A DNA stretch of 64,000 nucleotides from Gnetum montanum. Lineage: Eukaryota > Streptophyta > Gnetopsida > Gnetales > Gnetaceae. Position 1 is the stretch's first letter; every line of letters starts with the position of its first letter. Below, piece after piece: positions 33,344-44,559 of this stretch. The position numbers were made by a program, and so were the translations under genes. The notes beneath the pieces are model-generated. The model saw nothing but the letters and a program-made list of their open reading frames with translations. It searched no databases and was not told where the DNA came from. Location: NCBI GenBank assembly GCA_015680685.1, contig MNCI01008366.1, positions 49,438-113,437 of the forward strand. Reading direction: 5' to 3'.

Positions 33344-36300
33344 TTAGCATTGGTGGCCATCTCCCCCACGACTGAGTTGGAAGGAGGATATCCGAAATAA
33401 TGAGTAGGGTTGTTCACCAACAGAGGTAGTATGGATACTGGCTATTCTAGGCTCATGGAAATGTTTGGTTTGTTGGATGTTGACCAACAATTTCTTATTC
33501 GAACTCTTAGGTTTGTAAATCATCATGGCTCTTGAAGGAAAAGTTGCATGAATAATATAAGGTCCTTCCCATAGTGTTTGAAATTTAGTGCATTGTTGCA
33601 CGTGTGTGGGGTTCTAATAAAGAACCTTATCTCTCAGTTGGTACTTAACTTTTCTAATTTTCAAGTCATGACATCATTTATTGAAATCCTTATGCAATTC
33701 ATTAGATGACAGGGCAACTAATCGGTTCTCATCTAGCAGGTTAAGGTTCATTAACCATTCTTTTTGTGCTAGATTGAGGTCAAGGTTGAGGTCACATGCC
33801 GTGGATAGTGTATAGAGTTTTGCTTGAATAGAAAGTGTTGAGAGTTTTCCGTACACTAACTCATAGGGAGAGTAGCCTATAGGGAGTTTCGACGTGGAGT
33901 GGTATGCCCAAAGAGCATCGTTTAGTTTGGTGCTCCAGTCTCTCCTATATTTGCTAATGGTTCTTGTTAGTATTTTCATAATCTCCTTATTGGTTACTTC
34001 GGCTTGACCATTCAATTGAGGGTGGTATTTTGTAGTTAGTTTGTGTTCAAATCCTAAGCATTGCATCAAGTTTCAAAAAGTCGCTCCTGTAAAATGTGTA
34101 CCATTATTTGAAATAAGTGCACAAGGCATACCAAGCCTGTTAATGATTTGTTGTTGAACAAATCGTGCAGTGGTAGACAATGTACAATCCATAACAGCAA
34201 TTGCTTTTGACTACTTTGTGATATAGTCAACAACAACAACAATGTAGGCTTTTTTATTAGACATTGATGTAATAAGCCCCATAAAATCAATTCCCCATAT
34301 GTCGAAGGGTTCTAAAGGTTGAATCCATTGTTGCGGATCCTCCATTCTAACAGTCATTGCCCCATCACATTGGCAGTGCTCACAAGATTGGATGAAATGA
34401 TGAGTGTCTCAGAACAATGTAGGCTAATAATATTTTTCAAGCAAGATTTTAATGGTTGTTTATCTCCCAGCATAATGACCCCCACAAGGACCGTCATGAG
34501 CATCTTGGAGAACTTGTAATTAATCTACATCAAGAACATACCAGTAGACCAAGCCATTAGGATATACCTTATAAAGGTATCCATTGACTTCCATGAAATA
34601 TTTGGCTCAGTGAAGAAACTGCTGTTTCTTTTTAGCATCCAACTCTTGTGGTGTTCCTTGTGTAAGGAGATAGGTAAGAATGCTACTATACCAATTTATT
34701 TCCATGGCTAATTGATTATTTAGTACACCTGCAAAGAGGAATTCATTAGGAAAGTGATCAGAAAGCAGATATTCATCCTCTTTGTTGTCCCATTTTAACT
34801 GAGATAAATGATCAGCAACAACGTTCTCAGTGCCTTTACGATCTATCATCGTAAGATCGAACTCTTATAGGATTACGAGCCATTGTATGATGCAAGGTCT
34901 CACCATTGGTTTATTTAGCAAGAACCGAATTACACTATGGTCTGTGTGTACAAATACCTTATAGCCCAATACATAGTTCCTGAACTTATCTAATGCAAAC
35001 ACCACAACCATTAATTCCTTTTCCATTGTGGTGTAATTGAGTTGTGCACTAGCAATACTTTGACTTGCATAGTGAATGCAATAGGATCATTTCTAGTCAT
35101 CTAATTGTGCAAGTACGACTCCTAACACAAAGTTGGATGCATCAATCATTATATGGAATGGTTTGGACCAGTTAGCAGCTTGTAGAATAGGTGTTTCTAC
35201 AAGCTTTTGTTTTAAAGTTTGAAAAGCTAACTGACATTCTTTGGTCCATTCAAAAGGTACGTCCTTTTTTGTTAGTTCAACTAATGATTTTGCAGCCCTT
35301 GAAAAGTTCTCTATGAATCTTCTATAATAGCCAGTGTGTCCAAGCAATTATCAGATGTCTTTTATAGTTTCAAGTTGGCACGTGATTCCTTGGATGACTT
35401 TAATCTTTTCAGGGTCTACTTCTATCCCTTTTTGTGAAATATTATGCCCTATTACTATGCCTTCTTAGACCATTAAATGGCTTTTTTGCTAGTTGAGCCT
35501 TAAATTGGTTTCAACACATTGTTTTAGTACTTGCTCTAATCGGTCCAATGCTTGATCGAAGTTCGCTCTGTAGGTGGAGAAATCATCCATGAAGACATCT
35601 AGATCATTCCCTATTTGCTGTTGAAAGATACTTAGAACCAAACGTTGAAACGTTGCAGGAGAATTGCATAAGCCAAATAGGATATGTTTGTATGCAAATG
35701 TTCCCCAAGGACTTGTGAACATGGTCTTGGCTTGGTCTTTTGGTGCTATTTGGATTTGGTTGTATCCACTGTATCCATCCAAAAAACTATAGTAACGATG
35801 CCTTGCAATGGTATCTAAGACTTGGTCAAAGAATGACAATAGAAAGTGGTCTTTGAATGTTGCCATGTCTAGTAGCCTAAAGTCTATACACACCCTCCAT
35901 TTACCACCCTTTTTGGGCACAATAACTGATGGACTAACCCATTTGCTATCAACAATGAGGTAGATGAAGCCAACTTTTAGAAGTTGTTCAATTTCTTCTT
36001 TAACCACTTGCTTCAGCTTTGGGTTCAATTGCCTCTGCGGTTGTCATCAAGGCTTCATGGAGGGGTTAGTGTAAATCCTATGTTGGCATATCCTAGGGTC
36101 TATTTCGGTTAATTCGGGATATGACCAAGTGAAGGCTTTCGACCAATTGTTTACCATTTTCAGCAATCTCTCTTTTTGTTGAGGAGTAAGCCTAGCTTTA
36201 ATAATTACCAATTTTCCATTTTTGAGAAATGTGTACTCCATACCTATGGGCAACAGTTTTAACTCTAGGGGCTCGTGCTTAAAGTTGTCAGAGATTTCTA

Positions 36301-36412
36301 ACTTTCCCCAGTTGATATTTTCAATTTCAAGACTTGGAAATTGGCAATGGGCTTGCTCTAATGTGTCTAAGCTATCGATGTAAATGCAAGTCAAACCCTT
36401 AGTTGGTTCCAT
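33344..36412 (-). pseudogene. RT4 pol: RT, RNase H, integrase, decayed
   Basis: Pre-RT linker (36047-36412, EPLELKLLP). RT (35489-36028) reads KWRVCIDFRLLD, FLDGYSGYNQI and catalytic FMDD. RNase H (about 34850-35347) reads IMIDASN and FVHTDHS, then TENVVADHLS. Integrase (33674 to about 34607) has a zinc-binding His/Cys region (CEHCQC), the first acidic motif (DIWGIDFMG), LISNNGTHF, where the second catalytic Asp is Asn (34106-34108), and YHPQLNGQAEV. The C-terminal domain ends near 33344. Stops and frameshifts separate the ORFs. Motifs such as WVSP, DGYSGYNQI and DALWAYHS place it with Athila-type pol. Protease lies just upstream at 36554-37120. Confidence 0.92.
33361..33376 (-). other. RT4 polypurine-tract-like motif at the end of pol
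   Basis: On the minus strand, ACTCAGTCGTGGGGGAG lies in frame at the pol end (LSRGGD), like FSYGGY at the gag end of RT8. It is a candidate central polypurine tract or a relic of a copied 3' end. Confidence 0.45.
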
Positions 36413-36553
36413 GCATATAGTTCAGTTGCTCTCTTAGTTAGTTGTCAGCCACTGGGTGCCTTCCTGTCTTGTGGCTGCTACATATAGGCATCTTTGTATG
36501 TAAGTTACTTGTGCACACTAGTTACATGCAGGCAATGTTAAATGTTGTACAAA

Positions 36554-37120
36554 CTAGGAATTTTGCCTTGAACTACACCTTATGTTACTGTATGCAATGC
36601 ATAGAACTTTCTTCTTCTTAATCTTTCCAAACGTATTTTCCTTTGATATTTCTAGGGAAAGATCTTGTATTCTTAGGCATGCATCAATTGTGCTTAGCCA
36701 TGCTCTTCCCATTATGATAGGGAAGTTCCCCTTATAGTTGTTGACTTGAATCACTAGGAAGTCAGCTGGATACAACCATTCACAAACAGTGATAACAATG
36801 TTGTCCACTAGTCCTAATGGGATAGTGATGGACTAGTCAGCCAGCTCTAAATGAATGTTACTCTTTTTTAGTGGAGGTAGGTTCCAGGCTTTGTACATTT
36901 CTTGAGAGATTAAGTTAACACCAGAACCTAAATCCAAAAGACCCTTGCAAGATTCATTTCTAGCAATTTGTAAATATATAAGAGGACTCCCAGGATCGGA
37001 GAATATCCTAAGAAGATGGCCAGATGTAACCCAATCAACAATGGCATGCATCAACATGACCATGTATGTTGAATGTGGCCTTTAGTTTGAAGGGAGTTCT
37101 GAAGTTTCGGATGATGGTAA
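36554..37120 (-). pseudogene. RT4 aspartic protease, decayed
   Basis: The active-site region is LLDLGSGVNLISQEMYKAW (37063-36833), an Athila-like D-[LS]-G motif. ELAD is followed by a TAG where RT3 has Gln (CAG), then IIMGRAWLS (36554-36808), which corresponds to the flap/C-terminal part. It would cleave gag-pol in an intact relative. Confidence 0.78.
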
Positions 37121-37255
37121 GGCATTTGGACAATTAGCTACTTATGGTTGTAAGGACTTGGTTGGACTTTTGGTTCTAAAGAAAGGTCTCTTCTTTGTGC
37201 AATTGTCTAAACCAATAGTAGGGTGGGGATTAATAGCCCTTGTAGCGTTACATTG

Positions 37256-39600
37256 CTACGGTTGGATAGGAAGCTCACCCTGCATGGCTGGAGTAGGTGG
37301 TAATGGAGTTAAGGGTGGAAGGGATGCAACCAGATGAGAAGGATAATATGTTTGTCGAACATCACCCCTAGGAGAAGGGGTTCTATAATACTCATGGGTT
37401 TGGTAGTGAGGTTGGGGAGTAACGTGACTAATAGAGTCACGTGGGAGATTGGTTGCTACACGTAGTATCCATACAGGTTGGGTTGACAGTAAGGGTACTA
37501 TTAATGTGGTGGTGGCATTCCCCATGATTGTGGGTGCTACCATTATTCATATTGCTCATTTGGTTGTGGTGGAGTTCCACTTGGATAATACATCAAGGGT
37601 TGGTGGGACTGCCTTGGGTTACCTTGGGGATAGGGTAACCTTTGGGGTGTTTGCCTTCTATTTAATTGTGGATTGAGTGCATACACCCCAGACTCTTGCA
37701 GATGTGAGATTATAGAGCAATTTCCTCTAGGATGATCATATTGGCATATCTCACATCCATCATCATTGTCTGTATCTAAATCCACAACCTCTTCGATGAT
37801 GGAAACTTTGCCCTTACCTTTGTTACGTGCATATTTAGCTTTTCTCTTTTTTCTCTTTTCTTGATCGCTACCTTCCTCTCTAGAATCCTCTACTATTTTG
37901 AGAACCTTTTGAAATCTATTATCTAAGGAGTCCCACATTTGGTTTGCCTTTGTCGATACTTTCGATACAAGTTTTTGAATGGGTAAGGTTTTCCTATTTA
38001 CCATCTCTTCAAGTGGTGACTCTTCTTCATCCTCACAAAATCTAACTCCCTTCTTTCGAAGGGAAGGATATTTTTTATATTCTTTAGCACTCCCTCTTTT
38101 CCTTAACTCATCTTCCTCTTTAGCAACTTGCTCCAAAAATCTTTATACTTGATGGGCCCTAAGCTCAGATAGCCTTCCTTGGGCATAAGTCCCAAGGGTT
38201 CTTCATGTTTCATGCCTAAGCCGATCTACAAGATGGTGTAGTTGTTCCCTTTACGAGTAACCATGGCTTGGGCAACGATGTAATAGTGTATAATATTGGC
38301 CCATGGTAGCATCCAAGGGTTCATGTCCTCCTTATTTCCATCCTTGGATTTTCTTTCACAAGTTGGACACTTGGGAGTACGTTTGATACTTATCATTGAA
38401 TAGTTCTAACATGGTACTCCATTGGCGAATGGATTCTAGTTCTAAGGACCGGTACCAGCTTTCCACTTCTTTGATCAGTGTCTGTGGAAACAACTTGAGT
38501 TTTTGCCACTCATTTTCTATGTTTTGCAAGGCACATGCATCGCGAAATGCTTGTAAATGATTTTGAGAATCAATGTTGTATCCCCCTTCAAATCGTGGGA
38601 TATTGTTCATGTCCAATCTTTTGATCCTACTATCTTTTTGGTGCCTTGTTGGGATTCTAATAGCCTCAGTTATATCTAGCATACTTCAGGTAGCTAGTAG
38701 GGGTTCATTATGATCGTACTATCTATGGCATCTATGATGCCTTTATTTTTTCCTACTCTCCCTCCTTTCATGATGAGTTTCTCTAAAATGCCCTCGTCCC
38801 CTTTCTCAATTGCTTTGTCTATGATTCTTGGTTCACTTACCATTATCCTTAGGGACTTTTTCTTTACGACCGCGTCTAGATCCTGAAGGAGAGGGTGAAG
38901 GAGATGATGAAGGTGAAGAAGAAGGAGGATCATCACCATGATGGTGCCTGCTTCCTTCTCTTGGGTGGTCGTGGCCTCGATCGCAGTTACGATCAGAATG
39001 TCCATCTTTGTTATGTGTTCGTGTTCCTTTTTCAGACCATTTGTGTCTATCGGTACCAAAATCTAGGTTATGGATAGTTGAGTGAAGATTCTAATACCCC
39101 ACCCCTTGACCAAAGTCAATGGGAGGAACATCATTATGTGGGAGACTTCCTGAGGTAGGTTCACCACCGTCATTTTCACCTATGATATATGTGACATTTT
39201 GAGATAACTTCCCCTTCATGGATTCATGATGTCTCTCTTGTTGGAGATCCCTTTGACATTGTGCCTCCATGGGTTGATACTCTCTCAAGTCATGATCATG
39301 CATAACATACTCTGCTTGTAAGTGCTGCATACCAATTCGTGTGAGATCACGAAGGAGCATGCCAGGGACTAAGTGATCGAAAGGTAACACTATCTTACCT
39401 TCTAGATCACGCCAATGCAGTTGTTCATCCTAGTGGAGGATAAAGGTAAAGTTTGGTATATACTCATCGAGATGAATGTATACCACATGAAACTATTGAG
39501 GGACTGGCGGATTATCATATGTACTACGTCTTTGATTGTTCCCTGTATCAGACCTAGGTGATGAAACACTCTCGTAAGAAGAAGGAGAAATAATTGTCTA
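37256..39600 (-). pseudogene. RT4 ORF1: gag, decayed
   Basis: N-terminal module shared with RT3 (HLDEYIPNFTFILH, 39390-39600, with stops); Arg/Ser/His-rich region (38694-39059 in various frames); gag domain (38356-38682: LDMNNIPRFEGGY, WQKLKLFPQTL, WYRSLELESIRQW). A basic, Lys-rich region follows, then an intact knuckle CEICQYDHPRGNC (about 37715-37760, C-X2-C-X3-H-X4-C) and a Pro/Gln/Tyr-rich tail. The ATG is not certain; the expected position reads ATA. Confidence 0.82.
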
Positions 39601-39710
39601 TTCAGTATGTAATACTTTTTGTTTCAATAATTGTAAGATAACCAACCCTAAGGGTTCATTCCAACGATGTGAAGATTTCCTAAGTTCTATCTAGCGTACA
39701 AATAACAAAG

Positions 39711-39728
39711 TCCTTGGCAACGATGCCA
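39711..39728 (-). other. RT4 primer binding site, degenerate
   Basis: TGGCATCGTTGCCAAGGA on the minus strand differs from the tRNA-Asp-type site by a few transitions. Confidence 0.75.
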
Positions 39729-39729
39729 A

Positions 39730-39833
39730 TGATCTGTTCGCTTTATGACTCCTACTGCGAGCACTTAGAAATAATTCTAACTCTAAGAAGGGAAAAAGGC
39801 AAGAGTTCGGGTAAGGGACGAAGACTAATTTAA
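39730..39833 (-). repeat. RT4 5' LTR remnant
   Basis: TGAT, then a jump to LTR middle sequence matching 31206-31310 (GTTCGCTTTATGACTCCTACTGCG, first bases only given). It stops at AGACTAATTTA, where RT5-like sequence begins. Both ends of the LTR are deleted. Confidence 0.75.
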
Positions 39834-41212
39834 GGTGATGTGTTTGTTCTCATTTGTTGTACATGTCATGAATGCATATATTCACCACTAAAATTACCAA
39901 ATGTAGTGCTACTAGGCTAACCAAGTGTTAACATTACTGGGCTGCCAAGTGAACATATGTTAGACTCAAAGTGGTTGTGCTCATTTTTGCATATTCTAAT
40001 GTGTGATAAAAATATTAAAATATTATTTGAAGTACTTATGAAAAATAAACACTAAGATAATTACATGTAAAAATAAATTGCATTAAATGTGAACTCTATG
40101 CTAAGTTAGAGTGCTTTAATTAAATGATACAATCTTAGTCTTTATTATTGTTTGTACAGTGCACTTGAACAAAAAATTCATATAATTACTTTCAAACCAT
40201 GCTATGGGCACACACTAATTGATACTAACCTTTATGAATTCAACCTAACAGACTTTATCTAAAATTAATGAATCAAATATTATAAATATGGTAGGTGGGT
40301 TCATTTATATAGGCATTTATCATTACTGTATCAACACTAATGCATCAACACATCCTTGCCTACATTAGCACTAATGCATTGACATGGAGAATCAAAACAA
40401 TATTCATCATACCTTCATGAATGACTAAAAACTTATCCTCAAGTTAAACAAAATGAAGACAAAGTTTGTTTCTAAAACGTCGAAGTATACTTGACCAATT
40501 GATTAACTGACATAACTTGACTTTGACTCTAATGCTACATTACAAAATTTATTCAAGTAATTAATAATTTAACAAAATAACAAAATTTGAAAACAGTATC
40601 CTTATAAAAATTGTGTAAAGTTACAAAAAGGACCAAGATATATGCCTTAGGTAGTGTGCAACTACAATGTTCCTAACCCTTAGTAGGAACATGGTAGTGT
40701 GTATGCAAATTTAGGTGGTAGGAGTTAGAAGCTTGATGGTGATGAAGCATGATTGATGGAGTTTCTTACTTTTTTCTAAATTTAGTTTTCTTTTGAGATT
40801 ATTGTTTTGTTGGACATGATGTACTTAAATAGCTGTACTAATGGATGTTATCAACTCCTATGAGATTATATTATTTTTTCATAATTATAAGATTTAATTA
40901 TAGGATTTGGTTTATGGTTATGGAAATTAGTTTTTTAAGCACTTCAATATGAATTTCTAATTTACCATCCACCTGGTTTTGAATTATATAATACTTATGG
41001 AAGTTTTTTTCTTAAGTTTTATGCATTATGACATCACATTCCCTAAGTATCAAGTTAAGTATACTTTCATCATAGCTTACCTTAGTAAATTTTTGGGATG
41101 TGACATGGTACTTGGTGATGGTGATTTCTCATGTCTTGGTGGTTTGTGTAGTTAATTTGCTATAATTTTTGTTGTGCTTTTCATGCAAAATACTTCAATG
41201 AGGGTTCTCATT
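39834..41212 (-). repeat. Ectopic duplicate of RT5 LTR and internal sequence
   Basis: It matches 48080-49471 over its whole length at roughly 96% by eye, in the same orientation. It includes the LTR end (CATCATACC), the polypurine tract and about 800 bp of internal DNA. It starts inside an LTR and ends inside internal sequence, so it is not an independent insertion. It replaces the RT4 5' end and the RT6 3' end. Confidence 0.85.
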
Positions 41213-42600
41213 GAGGAACTGGCCATAACCTAAGCATCGTGTGCTTCCGTGAAATTTGCTGATGGCACAACAAGGACATGAAAAGATTCTTTAATGTGGT
41301 CTATGACCACCTCTGCTATGCCTACTACATCCTAGTGTTGCATGACGACAATTGTGGCACCTTCACCAATTTCTAATCTAACTTGGAAGGATGTCGCATT
41401 CCCAGAGATCTGTTGAGACCACTGGGCCTCTCCTCCTAAAATCAACAAAATGTGTCTACTCGCAGGGTTAGCTAAAATAATGGGCTACAAAACATCATCA
41501 ATGACCTTGAATAAATTCTCGACATCACGACTCCCCCAACTGACCATCTTAGCAATGGTTCTGAGGTGACTGATGGACGGTCGATAGTCCTATTATGGCG
41601 GTGACGATTGTTAGACTTGCTAGCTTATGGGTTATGTGCTGGGCCCTACTTTCTATTGTTGGCTAGGCCTTACCGTTTAAGGCACAGCGGGCCCAACCAT
41701 TCGCTGTTCTTCTAAGAACATCTTACGAAGCATTTTGGGCTTTTCTAAGAACATCATTCATATGGCCCAAAATTCCAACACATTTGTATAGCTTCTTAAT
41801 GAGACAAGGGAAAGGCAAGGCAAGCTTCCCTATCTTTCTTTCTTCAAATCGCCTTAGTATTTCCATTAAATATAAATAGGGAAAATTTGCATTAAATTTT
41901 CCCATCAAAATTACACTACCCGATGTCGCATAAGTAGATAGTCTATTTAAGACTTTGGTGGGGAAAATGTGATAAGTGTCGATCTTGAAGTACATCCTCT
42001 CTTTTAGGGTCAATTCTCCATAAGTTTTTTATTCTTTGTCGTAATCCCGTTTCAACCATAACTTTCTTGCGTCCACATCCGAGTGAGTGGATAGATGATC
42101 AACCTTTGGTCCTTCATTTGGAAGATTCAAGACCTCTGTAATGGACCTTGTAGAGAAATCAACAAGAATGCCACCTACATTGGCAATGGTGCGTTCTTCC
42201 TTTGCCAAAATTGGTATGTCTCACCTAAATACTAGTCATCACTTTTTGAGAGAATGGGACACAATGGAGATACCTTAAGTTGAGTCTTCACTGGTTTGGG
42301 GGAAAACTCAGTGAAAGGCCCAAAATTGAGCTCCGTGATCATGGCTAAGAATGTGGAATTTCCTTGAATGACTTGGAGACATTTTGGGAACAACGTGAGA
42401 CATTACCCTGGTTTTGAGGCTCTAACTTCTCCACCTTCCACATGGCTAGATTGCACTATCACAAGGATTTCTTGACGAATGCTGAATGAGTGTGCTTGTT
42501 GCTCTACATGTTCTACGTGAGACCCTTGGCCTTTGCCTCCTCTTGGATGTTTAGCTACTCCTTGTGAAGGTCTTGCTTGATCTCCTCTTTTTGGGGTCAT
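41213..42600 (-). pseudogene. RT6 ORF2, truncated and decayed
   Basis: The start at 42600 (MTPKRGDQARPSQG) follows ATGTGATTACAA, where sister elements have an AG acceptor. The first 65 codons are open. The N-terminal domain is clear at 41723-42013 (LKERMYFKIDTYHIFPTK, EILRRFEERK), close to RT8 (MEERIYFKIGTYHLFPTK). Coding similarity continues to about 41215 (ESFHV), where the RT5-derived patch begins; the coiled-coil half and the 3' polypurine tract are lost. Confidence 0.75.
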
Positions 42601-42950
42601 TTGTAATCACATAAAGATCAACTGTTACTAAGGTTGTGTAGAGAAATTTTTATCAACTCATACCTTACTCATTGCCTTAGTTAACAATCCATAATTACGT
42701 AGTATGATTTTAGAGTTAGAAATATTTCTAAGAAGTGGCTCCAAAAGGTGTTACTGTTGACCTTACATTGGTTCTGTCAATTTCTTTACATGTGGCACTT
42801 GTAATTGTTTAGGTGGTCTGGGTGATTGATGAAAATTAACTTGGCATTTAAACATAAAATGTTTCTTTAGTAAATATTAAATTTCTTACCCCTATGATAT
42901 TCTTCGGATGATAGCAAATTTCAAAAAAATTATGCGCAATTCCTATTACA

Positions 42951-42967
42951 GTACCCCCCATGACTAA
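42951..42967 (-). other. RT6 internal polypurine-tract-like motif
   Basis: On the minus strand, ACTTAGTCATGGGGGGTAC, about 350 bp upstream of the ORF2 ATG. Confidence 0.5.
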
Positions 42968-43138
42968 GTGGAACACTACAGGTTCAAATAGGATCAGATA
43001 GAATTAAAATTAGAATGTTAGGGTGTTAGATATTGCACTTGGGATATGGAGAGATAAAGCTTTAAGTCACAAAGGAAAATTTCAACAACTCCCCTAGTGG
43101 CAAATGAAGGAAATGAACATTGAAGTATGTGGGGTCAT

Positions 43139-43225
43139 AACTATATATAGGTAGGTAGGACCTGATATTGTGTACCTTATATTGGGTTGGATGTGATATT
43201 GCTATACGATATCGTGTCCCCACCA
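43139..43225 (-). promoter_or_regulatory. RT6 internal U3-like promoter region
   Basis: On the minus strand, ACGATATCGTATAGCAATATC... is followed by the TATA box CTATATATAG (43141-43150). GATATC/GTATA motifs are those of the RT6 LTR (47895-47960). It lies about 550 bp upstream of ORF2. Confidence 0.55.
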
Positions 43226-43520
43226 ACATGCATCAAATGTAGGGATTGAGTGGAAATAATGAATTTTCAATATTTAATGGAGGATTTGAAATTAAATTGG
43301 AAGGTTTGGGGTATTTGGAAAATTAATTTTGAGGCACCAGAAGTGTGTCATAATGGAGTCATATATTAAAATTTGTGAAAAGTGGCTACGACAAAGGGTG
43401 TATAGCAATTGTTGAGGAATGATTGATTAAAATGATAAGGGAAAGGATAGTTTGCTTAGGTGAGTAGTTAGAGGGTATAAAATAATGCGGTTGTGTGCAA
43501 CAGGGACAAGTTACAAAAGT

Positions 43521-43599
43521 TACACAAATGGGTCCTCCCCAAAGTAGGCTCTAGCCTATGATGCCCTTGTGGAACCACACCACTAATGTCCATGGGCAC
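43521..43599 (-). ncRNA. RT6 copy of conserved inter-ORF block
   Basis: The minus-strand core TACTTTGGGGAGGACC is preceded by GGC-TAGA-GCC, a perfect small hairpin, and followed by CCC that can pair with GGG across AGGA. The upstream GTGGTTCCAC could also pair. Confidence 0.5.
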
Positions 43600-43969
43600 T
43601 AGAGAAGTTGAATGCAACATATACCTATGAACAAAACACACATGTTAGAACCACCAAGTCGAGATAATAACTCTACATTACACCAACCACAAGTTATGAA
43701 CATTTAGACAATGAGATAAGATGGATTATACAAGGGATTGAAAAAATCGAGGCATAAGGCTTCTAATGATGGTCACAATAAAATCTTGTGTGTAATTAGT
43801 TGTTAAATAACCATGTGTTTAGCTTTTCAAGTTTCAAACCAAGTCCATATCACATTGCAGTGACACCAGATTGCTTCATCCCATCGACAAACAACCATAA
43901 GTCTACCAGAGTTGCAAGGAGTAACATCACTTGGTGTTTTGTTCAAGGTAGGAGCATTATGGTGGTACA

Positions 43970-43996
43970 CTTTTATTATTATTATTATTATTATTT
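43970..43996. repeat. (TTA)n microsatellite
   Basis: About eight TTA units within the RT6 untranslated region. Confidence 0.9.
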
Positions 43997-44559
43997 TTGA
44001 TGGCTTTATGAAGTTGCCTACCTTTAAGCATGGGTACGTGTCTTTCCAATGGAACCCATAGAAGCTTATTTAGTGCCATTTTGAGTTGCTCTTACTCCCA
44101 TTTTTCGGTAGATCTATAAGGATATAGTTACAACCTCGGCAACATGATAGAACATACAGAAGTAGCCAAAGAGAATCTACGAATCCCCTTGATGTCACAC
44201 CCTTGTCATTCCACCTTGGTCCTTCACTTGTCTCTCCAGACACAATGATTATCAAATTATTTATAGTTGGATGATGAAAAAGATTACCATTGTGACTAGA
44301 GCATGAACCTCTTATTAATGGAATAGGTGGATGGATGTCTTGGTCTCAATGTTTAAAAAATTAGTCCCTTATGACTAGGCAACATAGAGAAAAACCTCAC
44401 CTTAATGGGAAACATATTTAACTTATTCATGGTCAAGATTACAATGGAAAATTAAAAACAACAACTAGAAAAAGTAAAAGAAATAGAGAAATGACAAAAA
44501 ATCATAAAACAAAAAGATAAAATAACACTTAAGAATCCTGGAAATTAGAATGGGGGGTG

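Larger units (their letters stand above)
30610..39833 (-). mobile_element. RT4: Athila-like retrotransposon with gag and full pol order
   Basis: Minus-strand element, the only one here with protease, RT, RNase H and integrase in Ty3/gypsy order. It has a 3' LTR (30610-31460), an inter-ORF-type region (31461-33343), pol (33344 to about 37120), gag (to about 39600), a primer site and a remnant of the 5' LTR (39730-39833). Frequent stops make it inactive. It sits in the 3' LTR of RT6; the left flank is ATAGG and the right end is lost. An intact relative could supply pol to the ORF2-bearing elements; that is inference. Confidence 0.88.

Noticed and set aside
39834-41212. Independent insertion of an RT5 relative
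   Set aside because: It starts within an LTR and stops within internal DNA, with no termini or target duplication; a copied patch explains it better.
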